From the NCBI GenBank assembly GCA_003343625.1, contig QAKV01000015.1:1-5423 (forward strand): a DNA stretch of 5,423 nt, written 5' to 3'. Made by a program: the position numbers and the translations under genes. This DNA comes from Clostridiales bacterium (GTDB lineage Bacteria; Bacillota; Clostridia; Lachnospirales; Lachnospiraceae). The notes beneath the pieces are model-generated. The model worked only from the letters and a program-made list of their open reading frames with translations. It did no database searches and had not been told where the DNA came from. Shown here piece by piece: positions 1-5,423 of the stretch (position 1 is its first letter; each line of letters starts with the position of its first letter).

Positions 1-1
1 C

Positions 2-1885
2 GACTTTTTGAAAATGCTCTTTACCCTCATGGAGAGCAAGAAGTCCCAGGGTGTGCTCAATGTGGATTTTGGCTTTGAGAATCTGCTGGACATGATCTCT
101 CCGAAAAAGGTGATGGACGACATCCGCCAGGTGCGTAAGGAAATCCGCTACAACTATGCGAAGTACGCGGAGCTGGAGGACGGAGATCCGGCCAAGCTGG
201 ACGTGGGGGATAAGCTCAATGAACTCTTTGAGGAAGCCTCCAACAATTACAATAACGTCATGGCAATGCTGCCGCTGGCTATTGAGGACATCAAGACCCG
301 TCTGCTTTTGGGCGCCGGCGGGCAGCAGGGCGGCGGAAACCAGATTGCGCTGGGTATGCTGACCATGGGCGATAAGGGCGAGCTGAAGGTATTGGAGGCG
401 CCAAAGCAGGAGAGTACAGCGCTGGCCACGCTGGATGATAACGTCAACACCGGGCTGATCGCGGCCCTCCAGGAAGATTATCAGGCCATCAACGAATCCC
501 CCTCAGACTATGTTCAGTCCCTGGTGGTCCGGACTTTCTGCCCGCTGCCCTCCACGACCCAGTCCAAAATCGACGTGCCCACCGAGGTTGCCAACTACAA
601 CTCCTATCTCCAGTTCTACAAGGACTCAAAGGATGCGTTCATCAAGGTGGTCAAGCCCCTGGTGGAGAAGCTGCTGGGGGTGAAGATGTTCTTTGACCAG
701 TATAAGTGCAAGACCAAAGGTATGATCCCCACCCTGTTGGTGGCAAATCTCAAGCCGGAAATGCTGGCCAAGAGCAGCAGCCTGCCTACCCTGCACGCCT
801 ACCTCAACACGGTCAACAGCAAGAACAACTTCAAGGATACGATTTGGTACGCTATCTTCCCCAACCTCTCCATCAGCCTCCAGGCGGGGGCCAAGCTGCG
901 CCGGGAGCGGTTTGCCGGCAATGTCCACAAGGTCAACGAGGATGTAAACAGCCTGGAGACCCTGTCCACCCTGCTGGATGTGCTCAAGGACTACCGGGTG
1001 GAGACCTTCTTCTCCTTTGAGACCCGGGAGGAGACCACTTTCAATGCGGTGGCGGCCGAGGGAATCCAGAAGTTCATCGACCGCTGCGAGCCCCTTGTCG
1101 GAAAGCCCTACAGTGAGTTCGCCATCCCATGCCTGCCGAACTTTACCGTTATCCCGAAGAACAAGTCCGGCGTCACACTGGACAAGCTCATGACGATTTC
1201 CGAAGACAGTACAAGCGCACAGCTCTCTGAGGCCAAGGAAGATATTATGCGGCTGTGGATTGAAGGTGTCTACATCAATGCGGCCTATATCGCCGCCGGT
1301 TTCCGTGGGGCCTGCCAGTGCCCGGAGTATCTGAAGGACCACTACCGCAGACTAAAGGTGGACTCGGAGCTGCCCGGCGTGCGGTATGATGTGGAGGCTG
1401 GAAACCACGCCCTCTGCACCCGGACCACCATGCCCAAGGAGATCACCGGCTTCACCAATTCCATCAAAGATCAAATCAACCGTAAAAATTTTGGCTGGAT
1501 CTTTGCCTCGGAGAATGCGGCGCTGGACGGGATGAACATCACGCAGATTACGGTCTACAAGGCCCGCAACCTGCTCTATGATCCGGACAAATCTACTTAT
1601 GAGCCTGCCTATAAGACCCAGGTGACGACCTATATCGAGCGCATCCTGCGCCATGCCACCGGCGATTTTAAGCAGGACAATATCGTGCAGTTCTTCTCCA
1701 ACAACCCCAAGAGCCAGAAGAGCCTGTGGCTGGCAAAGAAGGATTGCGTGAATGCTGTGGTAGAAGAAGGCGACAGTCTTGACTATAGTATCGACGAGAC
1801 AACGGGCATCTGCGACCTTACCATCTACTTTGATGGTAACGCCCGCAACCTGGAAGTCATGATCAGCCGCGTTTCTTCTAAATAA
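2..1885 (+). CDS. Contractile sheath protein, TssB/TssC (VipA/VipB)-like, probably fused; 5' end outside window
   Basis: I read this as the sheath subunit of a T6SS-like contractile injection system, the cytoplasmic outer cylinder that shortens to drive an inner tube outward. Residues are numbered from the TTG at 8. Residues 15-35 (GVLNVDFGFENLLDMISPKK, then V) closely resemble the TssB signature of LNVDLTFESMDDFSP type. A charged helical stretch (36-100) and a Gly/Gln-rich linker (101-111) follow. The remaining ~490 residues match TssC in size, with a helical segment around W417-F432 and a beta-rich C-terminus (598-622) where TssC has its handshake strands. The frame is open to the left edge and no ribosome site precedes the TTG, so I think about 100 N-terminal residues are missing. 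Two tube genes follow at once, the usual sheath-then-tube order. Similarity to TssC is weak by eye. A TssC with an unusual N-terminal extension is the main alternative to a TssB-TssC fusion. Confidence 0.75.
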   Translation, partial: DFLKMLFTLMESKKSQGVLNVDFGFENLLDMISPKKVMDDIRQVRKEIRYNYAKYAELEDGDPAKLDVGDKLNELFEEASNNYNNVMAMLPLAIEDIKTRLLLGAGGQQGGGNQIALGMLTMGDKGELKVLEAPKQESTALATLDDNVNTGLIAALQEDYQAINESPSDYVQSLVVRTFCPLPSTTQSKIDVPTEVANYNSYLQFYKDSKDAFIKVVKPLVEKLLGVKMFFDQYKCKTKGMIPTLLVANLKPEMLAKSSSLPTLHAYLNTVNSKNNFKDTIWYAIFPNLSISLQAGAKLRRERFAGNVHKVNEDVNSLETLSTLLDVLKDYRVETFFSFETREETTFNAVAAEGIQKFIDRCEPLVGKPYSEFAIPCLPNFTVIPKNKSGVTLDKLMTISEDSTSAQLSEAKEDIMRLWIEGVYINAAYIAAGFRGACQCPEYLKDHYRRLKVDSELPGVRYDVEAGNHALCTRTTMPKEITGFTNSIKDQINRKNFGWIFASENAALDGMNITQITVYKARNLLYDPDKSTYEPAYKTQVTTYIERILRHATGDFKQDNIVQFFSNNPKSQKSLWLAKKDCVNAVVEEGDSLDYSIDETTGICDLTIYFDGNARNLEVMISRVSSK

Positions 1886-1909
1886 AATGTACTGGAGGTA
1901 AAGTAAGTT

Positions 1910-2335
1910 ATGGGATTCAGACTTGAAATCGACGGGGCCGGCCCCGTCAAGCTCACTGAACGCGCAATCACCAGCGTAAAGTTCGGAAGTGAGATCCCGC
2001 AGGACTCCAACGCCCGTGCCACCGACAATGGCGCCTCGATCAAGATTTGGGGCAAGCTGCTGTTCTCCCTGGGCGGCGAGGAGCAGGATTCCACGCTTAA
2101 CCTGGCCCAGTGGAGCCTGGTCCCCAGCGAGTCCCCCGACAGCTACCGGAATGTCAAGGTGGATGTAGTCTCGGCCTCTCAGATCGTGCGCCAGATTACC
2201 CTGCCCAACGCGTTTGTGGTGGAGTATGCTGAGGAGCTGGACGACGAAACCGGTGTCGGCAGTTTCTATCTGCATGTCAAGCAGAAGAAGGATCAGACTG
2301 CCAAGGTCACCATTGACGGCGAATTCAGCGCTTAA
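1910..2335 (+). CDS. Hcp/TssD-like tube protein, first of two paralogues
   Basis: This 141-residue protein probably forms stacked rings of the inner tube inside the sheath. It has no signal peptide or membrane segment, as expected for a tube protein that leaves the cell through the apparatus and not through Sec. Its pattern is short alternating strands that suit a small beta-barrel. The C-terminal block (P99 to K127, containing PNAFVVEYAEELDD and KQKKD) recalls the Y-x-V-x-Y-x-E-x-F-D pattern of the short Bacteroidetes TssD proteins. The start is ATG 1910, set by GGAGGT at 1894-1899 with a 10-base spacer. The gene begins 24 bases after the sheath stop and ends 20 bases before its paralogue, so all three are probably co-transcribed. 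Position after a sheath gene is the strongest support; a phage-type tail tube is the alternative. Confidence 0.72.
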   Translation: MGFRLEIDGAGPVKLTERAITSVKFGSEIPQDSNARATDNGASIKIWGKLLFSLGGEEQDSTLNLAQWSLVPSESPDSYRNVKVDVVSASQIVRQITLPNAFVVEYAEELDDETGVGSFYLHVKQKKDQTAKVTIDGEFSA

Positions 2336-2355
2336 CGCGGAAAGGAGATGTAACT

Positions 2356-2784
2356 ATGTCTTTGAAGGTAACGATTGAGGGCCAGGGCTCTTTTGAGGTC
2401 GCGAAGGAGTGCGTAAAGAAGGTCGTCTACAAGACAGACATTCCCCTGGATTCCAACGCCCGCACGAAGGACGTGGGCAGCACGCTGGAGATTTCGGGCA
2501 AGATCCTCACGGCCACCGACGGCGACCCCTTTGACTCCACCCGCCAGATGGGGCTGTGGTCCATGGTGCCCGCCGAGAATTCGGCATGCTACCGGAAGGT
2601 GACGGTGGAGATCATCCAGGCCGGCATTGTGGAGCGGAAGTATTACTTCCCCAACGCTTTCGTGGTCAACTACGATGAGGATTTCGGAGACACGGACGGC
2701 GTGGGCACTTTCCGGCTGACCATCAAGCAGAAAAAGGATAAGATCAGCGGAATCACGATTGAAGGCGGCTATCCTGCTGCCTGA
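2356..2784 (+). CDS. Hcp/TssD-like tube protein, second paralogue
   Basis: This 142-residue protein aligns with its upstream neighbour end to end without gaps, about 56 of 141 positions identical by hand count. Shared blocks are IP-x-DSNAR (29-36), DST (60-62), WS-x-VP-x-E (68-74), PNAFVV-x-Y (99-106) and GVG-x-F-x-L-x-x-KQKKD (115-128). The N-terminal 28 residues and the 88-98 segment differ most, so these may carry the specialisation. The start is ATG 2356, preceded by AAAGGAG at 2341-2347 with an 8-base spacer. A strong terminator begins about 40 bases after its stop, so it closes the structural transcript. By context it is a tube component. Which paralogue makes the bulk tube and which might cap, initiate or carry cargo cannot be told from sequence. 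Confidence 0.72.
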   Translation: MSLKVTIEGQGSFEVAKECVKKVVYKTDIPLDSNARTKDVGSTLEISGKILTATDGDPFDSTRQMGLWSMVPAENSACYRKVTVEIIQAGIVERKYYFPNAFVVNYDEDFGDTDGVGTFRLTIKQKKDKISGITIEGGYPAA

Positions 2785-2825
2785 TGCCGTAAGGCTTCCT
2801 GTGACGCGGCATTTCGCATGAGGAG

Positions 2826-2862
2826 AGGGGCGCGTCCGACCCATGGTTGGGCGCGCCCTTTT
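2826..2862 (+). terminator. Strong rho-independent terminator after the tube genes
   Basis: The arms at 2828-2841 and 2845-2858 form a 14-bp GC-rich stem with only two G-U wobbles around a 3-base CAT loop, followed by TTTT at 2859-2862. The stem can extend by two pairs into the T run. There is no T run on the complementary side, so it acts on the + strand. It would end most transcripts of the sheath and tube operon, leaving the downstream genes to read-through or to their own promoter. Confidence 0.87.
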
Positions 2863-2890
2863 CCCATAATAGGCCGTATGTGACTTTTGC

Positions 2891-2926
2891 GGAAGCGCCG
2901 GTCCGGCCAAAGGGACGGACGCTTCC
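2891..2926 (+). repeat. Imperfect inverted repeat in the leader of the J-domain gene
   Basis: Arms 2891-2904 and 2913-2926 pair at 12 of 14 positions, starting with a perfect 7-bp GGAAGCG/CGCTTCC stem and ending in an 8-base loop. No T run follows, so it is not a classical terminator. It ends 24 bases before the AGGAGG of the J-domain gene. The left arm also overlaps a small perfect dyad, GCCGGTCCGGC (2897-2907). It could be a leader RNA structure, a protein-binding site or chance in GC-rich DNA. Confidence 0.45.
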
Positions 2927-2950
2927 ACAAGGGCCATAAGCATCCGTGCA

Positions 2951-2956
2951 AGGAGG
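2951..2956 (+). promoter_or_regulatory. Ribosome binding site that fixes the J-domain protein start
   Basis: A consensus AGGAGG sits 8 bases before ATG 2965. The same frame is open upstream to 2887, but those 26 codons run through the inverted repeat and encode no recognisable protein. The start at 2965 also puts the J domain at the N-terminus, where it normally lies. Confidence 0.85.
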
Positions 2957-2964
2957 AGCGCATC

Positions 2965-3396
2965 ATGAATGAATATTATCGGAGCCTAGGCGTACAGCCC
3001 GGCGCCACTGCGGAGGAACTAAAGAAGGCATACCGGGGCCTTGCAAAAAAATATCACCCTGATCTGCACCCGGGAGACAAGGAAGCTGAAGCTCGCTTTA
3101 AGGAGATCAACGAGGCGTACGAGACCCTGAGCGATCCGCAGAAACGGAAGGAATACGACGAGAAGCAACGTACAACGCAGGGCCGCGAGCCACAGAAAAA
3201 GTCCGCATCGTCCGCACGGACGCGGACACCGACAGGCGGCCCGGTCGACTTTTCCCAAATGCAGGGCGGCTTTGCGCAATTTTTCGGCTTTGACCCTGCG
3301 ACCGGAAAAGTCGTTGACGAGGAGAAGGTATCTGGAAAAAAGAAAAATCCGCTGGACACCACAGACTTGTTTGAGCGGTTTATGGGTTTTAAGTAA
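2965..3396 (+). CDS. Short J-domain (DnaJ-like) co-chaperone with a non-canonical C-terminal tail
   Basis: The 143-residue protein begins with a complete J domain (about residues 3-66): NEYYRSLGV helix I, a helix II rich in Lys/Arg, the diagnostic HPD tripeptide at H31-P32-D33, and KRKEYDE at the end of helix IV. An intact HPD implies that it stimulates an Hsp70 (DnaK) ATPase. DnaJ's long Gly/Phe region, zinc-finger repeats and substrate-binding domains are missing. Instead there is a basic Ser/Thr/Arg linker (68-90), an aromatic segment with [15 protein letters not shown] (101-115) and a C-terminal DLFERFMGF (134-142). The tail is likely the client-specific part. The gene follows a terminator and precedes the FHA gene by 34 bases. 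I infer a system-specific co-chaperone that aids folding, assembly or recycling of sheath or membrane parts. A general stress role is less likely given its neighbours. J-domain assignment is firm; the role is inferred. Confidence 0.93.
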   Translation: MNEYYRSLGVQPGATAEELKKAYRGLAKKYHPDLHPGDKEAEARFKEINEAYETLSDPQKRKEYDEKQRTTQGREPQKKSASSARTRTPTGGPVDFSQMQGGFAQFFGFDPATGKVVDEEKVSGKKKNPLDTTDLFERFMGFK

Positions 3397-3415
3397 TCTG
3401 AGTATCTGAGACAGT

Positions 3416-3422
3416 GAGGGAG
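3416..3422 (+). promoter_or_regulatory. Ribosome binding site selecting ATG 3431
   Basis: GAGGGAG at 3416-3422 is 8 bases from ATG 3431. A GTG in the same frame at 3422 overlaps this site and so cannot be served by it. This favours the shorter protein beginning MTKKRVV. Confidence 0.7.
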
Positions 3423-3430
3423 TGCCCGGG

Positions 3431-3985
3431 ATGACAAAAAAACGTGTGGTTGATTTTCTGCTCGCTCTCACCGGCGGAGCAATCGCCCTGGTGGGGTATT
3501 TCTACATCGAGGACTGGTATTACTGGGTTGTGGCGCTCGGCGGCGGCCTGCTGATGCTCATCTTCCTTATCCTCATGGTGCGGGATGGCCGCGCCGGTCC
3601 GGAGCCGCCGGTCCGACCGGCGGACGGCATGGCACACCCACCGGCCGGCAGTTTGACGGAAATCGTATTGCTCAACGAGGAAGACCAGGCCCTGTCCTCC
3701 TGGACGCTGTATGGAAAGACGGGCATGGTGATTGGCCGGGATTCCGGTGAAAACCAGGTCAATATCAATCTCGCCAACTCGACCTATGCTGGCACGGTGG
3801 ACGTGGAGCACGCGGTGCTGAATTATTCTGCCGGAAGCTGGTACGTGGAGGACTTGAACTCCAAGAATGGAGTGAGCGTACAGAAGGGTGACAAGCGGAA
3901 ATATAAGCTGGCGCCTGGGCACCCGTGCCTGCTGGCCCGCGGCGACATCCTCTATATAGGACTTGTCCGGCTGATGATCCGGTAA
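3431..3985 (+). CDS. Membrane-anchored FHA-domain protein
   Basis: The 184-residue protein has two hydrophobic segments (about 8-26 and 31-50), a Pro-rich linker (56-73) and a C-terminal FHA domain (about 75-184) likely facing the cytoplasm. A short hairpin in the membrane with R51-D52 after it fits that topology. FHA marks are G102-R103, H127, the D141-L-N-S-K-N146-G147 turn, and a final LxPG...GDxLxIG block. FHA domains usually bind phosphothreonine peptides, and Fha proteins link phosphorylation to T6SS activation. Here the Ser that normally lies three residues before the His is Asp (D124, in VDVEHA), so phosphopeptide binding may be altered or lost. The start at ATG 3431 rests on the ribosome site at 3416. 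It sits between the J-domain gene and a second FHA gene, with gaps of under 40 bases. I infer a membrane scaffold for the apparatus; the fold is clear, the partner is unknown. Confidence 0.85.
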   Translation: MTKKRVVDFLLALTGGAIALVGYFYIEDWYYWVVALGGGLLMLIFLILMVRDGRAGPEPPVRPADGMAHPPAGSLTEIVLLNEEDQALSSWTLYGKTGMVIGRDSGENQVNINLANSTYAGTVDVEHAVLNYSAGSWYVEDLNSKNGVSVQKGDKRKYKLAPGHPCLLARGDILYIGLVRLMIR

Positions 3986-4012
3986 AAAAGAGAAAAGGGA
4001 GATGGCTATATC

Positions 4013-4528
4013 ATGTCGAATACTTCAAATCTGATCCACTGCCAGAATGGGCATGTTTTCAGCAAAAAGCGGTACGGTACCGTGTGCCCCTACTGCAATA
4101 TGGAAACCGACACGAAAGAAAAGCGGGAGACGCAGCGCTCCGATGTGGAGATCGAGGAAGAGTTATTCCGGGAGGACATCAAGCCCGTCTGCGGCTGGAT
4201 TGTCTGCATTGACGGCCCGCGCCAGGGCAAGGACTATCAGATCGTCCAGGGGAAAAATTTCGTTGGCCGCGCCGACGACATGGATATTCAGATCCTGGGC
4301 GACAATGAGATCTCCCGCCGCAACCACGCGGTTATCGTATTTGACCCCAAGAAAAAGGAAACCGTGCTGCTGCCCGGCGACGCCAATGGGATCGTGTATC
4401 TCAACGGCAACGCGGTGTACGCGCCGGCCACGCTCAATAAATATGATGAAATCGAACTCGGCAAGTCTAAATTCCTGTTTGTCCCCTTCTGCGGAGAGAA
4501 CTTTATGTGGGGCGGAAAGACAGAGTAA
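4013..4528 (+). CDS. FHA-domain protein with N-terminal zinc-ribbon-like motif
   Basis: The 171-residue protein has no membrane segment. At the N-terminus C10-x3-H14 and C25-P-Y-C28 form a compact Cys/His set, in the order HCQNGHVF then CPYC, that looks able to bind one zinc. An acidic, charged linker (31-56) leads to an FHA domain (about 60-160): G85-R86, I100-S101-R102-R103-N104-H105 and N125-G126...N131-G132. Unlike its neighbour it keeps the Ser-Arg and His of a working phosphothreonine pocket, although one residue (N104) is inserted before the His. The start ATG 4013 follows AAGGGAG at 3995-4001 with an 11-base spacer. It is 27 bases after the membrane FHA gene and 21 bases before the phosphatase gene, so they probably share a transcript. 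I infer a cytosolic phospho-reader of the same circuit. Its ligand and the role of the zinc motif are unknown. Confidence 0.85.
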   Translation: MSNTSNLIHCQNGHVFSKKRYGTVCPYCNMETDTKEKRETQRSDVEIEEELFREDIKPVCGWIVCIDGPRQGKDYQIVQGKNFVGRADDMDIQILGDNEISRRNHAVIVFDPKKKETVLLPGDANGIVYLNGNAVYAPATLNKYDEIELGKSKFLFVPFCGENFMWGGKTE

Positions 4529-4549
4529 CACTCGAAGGGGGCAAGGCAT

Positions 4550-5389
4550 ATGACGCCGCAAACAATCCTGATCCTCCTGTGCGCCGCCGCAGCGGTCCTG
4601 CTGCTCATCCGGCTGTCCATCGGCGGCAGCGGCAGGCGGTTACGCAGCCCCGATGTGGGAAGCTCCATGACCATCGGCGGACGCGAGGTGCAGGAGGACT
4701 TCGTTGGCACGCTGGCTACACAGACGGGCCTAGTCGCCGTCCTGGCGGATGGGATGGGGAAAGCCTATGGCGCACGGATCGCCAGCCGGACGGCGGTTGA
4801 GACGTTCCTGGATCTTTTTCGGGATTATAATGCGTTTGACAATCCCCAGTACTATTTCCGGAAATCCTTCCATGCGGCTAACCGCGCCATCCTGCGGGAG
4901 CTTGGCGATGAGGGATACGGCGCGGCCAGCGTCGGCGTGGCGATGATTCGGGAAAACTGGCTTTTTTACGCCGTTGTGGGAAATGTCAAGCTGTGCGTGT
5001 TCAGAAACGGCGACCTGGTGCCGGTATCCGCAGGCCACACCCTGGATGTGCTGGCGGAACAGTCGTTCCGGACCGGCAGGCTCTCCCGGGAGGACGCGCT
5101 GGTCATGCTGGAAAACCACCGGCTTTATAACTATCTCGGGCAGGACAGCTTCAAGGACATTGAGATTTTTGACCGGCCGATCTCCCTGCAGAGAGGCGAC
5201 ATCATTGTGCTGATGAGCGACGGCCTTTATGAGCTGATCCCCTGGAAGGAGATCGAGGATGTCCTCTCAGGCGGGCAGGATTGTCAGAGCATGGCCTACG
5301 CCCTCATGGAAAAGGTCAACCAGAACTCCGCAGAGGACAGAGATAATGCCAGCGTGATCCTGCTGCGCTGGGACGGGAGCACAACATGA
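4550..5389 (+). CDS. Membrane-anchored PP2C-family Ser/Thr protein phosphatase (PppA-like role)
   Basis: The 279-residue protein begins with one membrane segment (about 5-22) followed by basic residues (R29-R32), which places the catalytic domain in the cytoplasm. The PP2C (PPM) motifs occur in order: Q48-E49-D50, L65-A-D67-G68-M-G70, G124-A-A-S, the G144 block, M222-S-D224-G225 and D263-R-D265-N266-A-S. The metal-binding acids E49 or D50, D67, D224 and D265 are all present, so it should be an active Mn/Mg-dependent phosphatase. In the motif usually GDSR the Asp is Asn (VGNVK, 143-147), which may change a third-metal site. ATG 4550 follows GAAGGGG at 4534-4540 with a 9-base spacer. In T6SS, PppA reverses PpkA phosphorylation of Fha, and the two FHA genes just upstream suggest the same job here. 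That role is inferred from neighbours; the enzyme class is firm. Confidence 0.92.
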   Translation: MTPQTILILLCAAAAVLLLIRLSIGGSGRRLRSPDVGSSMTIGGREVQEDFVGTLATQTGLVAVLADGMGKAYGARIASRTAVETFLDLFRDYNAFDNPQYYFRKSFHAANRAILRELGDEGYGAASVGVAMIRENWLFYAVVGNVKLCVFRNGDLVPVSAGHTLDVLAEQSFRTGRLSREDALVMLENHRLYNYLGQDSFKDIEIFDRPISLQRGDIIVLMSDGLYELIPWKEIEDVLSGGQDCQSMAYALMEKVNQNSAEDRDNASVILLRWDGSTT

Positions 5390-5423
5390 GAAAGCAAAAT
5401 TCGGTCTTCAAAACAGCATTTAC
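5386..5423 (+). CDS. Start of a further gene, overlapping the phosphatase stop; cut by window edge
   Basis: An ATG at 5386 overlaps the phosphatase TGA as ATGA, with GGGAG at 5375-5379 six bases upstream. The frame stays open for the 12 visible codons (MRKQNSVFKTAF). This arrangement usually means translational coupling, so the product is likely needed together with the phosphatase. The start, with basic residues R2-K3 and K9 before what may become a hydrophobic stretch, could precede a membrane segment, but too little is present to name a product. A kinase or membrane component would fit the context. Confidence 0.6.
   Translation, partial: MRKQNSVFKTAF

Noticed and set aside
626..1342. Long open frame on the - strand (238 codons)
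   Set aside because: Antisense shadow of the sheath gene, without a ribosome site or protein-like motifs.
1352..2275. Long open frame on the - strand (307 codons)
   Set aside because: It lies opposite the sheath and first tube genes, spans the gap between them, and its translation has no recognisable domain. Long antisense frames are expected in GC-rich coding DNA.
2784..2812. ATGCCG/CGGCAT inverted repeat just after the second tube gene
   Set aside because: Only 6 bp with a 17-base loop and no T run; the true terminator is immediately downstream.
2865..2870. CATAAT as a -10 promoter element after the terminator
   Set aside because: It is a fair -10 match, but no TTGACA-like -35 lies 16-18 bases upstream, where the terminator arm sits. 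Not strong enough to call.
2887..2964. N-terminal extension of the J-domain protein from TTG 2887
   Set aside because: The extra 26 codons run through an inverted repeat and the AGGAGG site, and give a basic, non-conserved peptide ahead of a J domain that starts properly at 2965.
3398..3412. Short repeated TCTGAG after the J-domain stop
   Set aside because: Two 6-base copies are too short to mean anything and do not match a known site.
1..5423. Prophage tail or diffocin-type phage particle as the source of the sheath and tube genes
   Set aside because: The TssB-like signature, TssD-like tube pattern and FHA/PP2C neighbours fit a T6SS-like system better, and no phage lysis, tape-measure or tail-fibre gene is visible. 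With this short window it is disfavoured, not excluded.

Overview
The window reads as part of a contractile-injection-system locus from a GC-rich Firmicute. A gut clostridium of the Oscillospiraceae type is my best guess. It rests on strong AGGAGG-type ribosome sites, GC-rich codon use and protein style, not on any marker gene. All credible genes lie on the + strand, and little of the window is non-coding.

Region 1 (1-2784) is structural. An open frame running in from the left edge encodes a large protein that I read as a contractile sheath subunit. Its first visible residues match the C-terminal signature of the small T6SS sheath subunit (TssB/VipA), and the rest has the size and C-terminal character of the large subunit (TssC/VipB), so it may be a natural TssB-TssC fusion. 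Two tandem genes follow for small (141 and 142 aa) tube proteins of the Hcp/TssD type. They are about 40% identical to each other by hand alignment, without gaps.

Region 2 (2785-2964) is a 180-base gap. It holds a very strong rho-independent terminator (about 2826-2862) and a second imperfect hairpin (2891-2926) just before the next ribosome site. It separates the highly expressed structural genes from the regulatory genes.

Region 3 (2965-5423) is regulatory. It encodes a short J-domain protein with a non-canonical tail, a membrane-anchored FHA-domain protein, a soluble FHA protein with an N-terminal zinc-ribbon-like Cys/His motif, and a membrane-anchored PP2C-family Ser/Thr phosphatase. The first codons of a further gene overlap the phosphatase stop (ATGA). 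FHA plus PP2C next to sheath and tube genes recalls the threonine-phosphorylation pathway (PpkA/PppA/Fha) that controls proteobacterial T6SS firing. No kinase lies in the window.

Working model (inference): sheath and two tube proteins form the contractile organelle, the FHA and PP2C proteins sense and reset phosphorylation at the membrane, and the J-protein recruits an Hsp70 for assembly or recycling. Baseplate, spike, ATPase, kinase and effectors are not visible and should be sought in flanking DNA.
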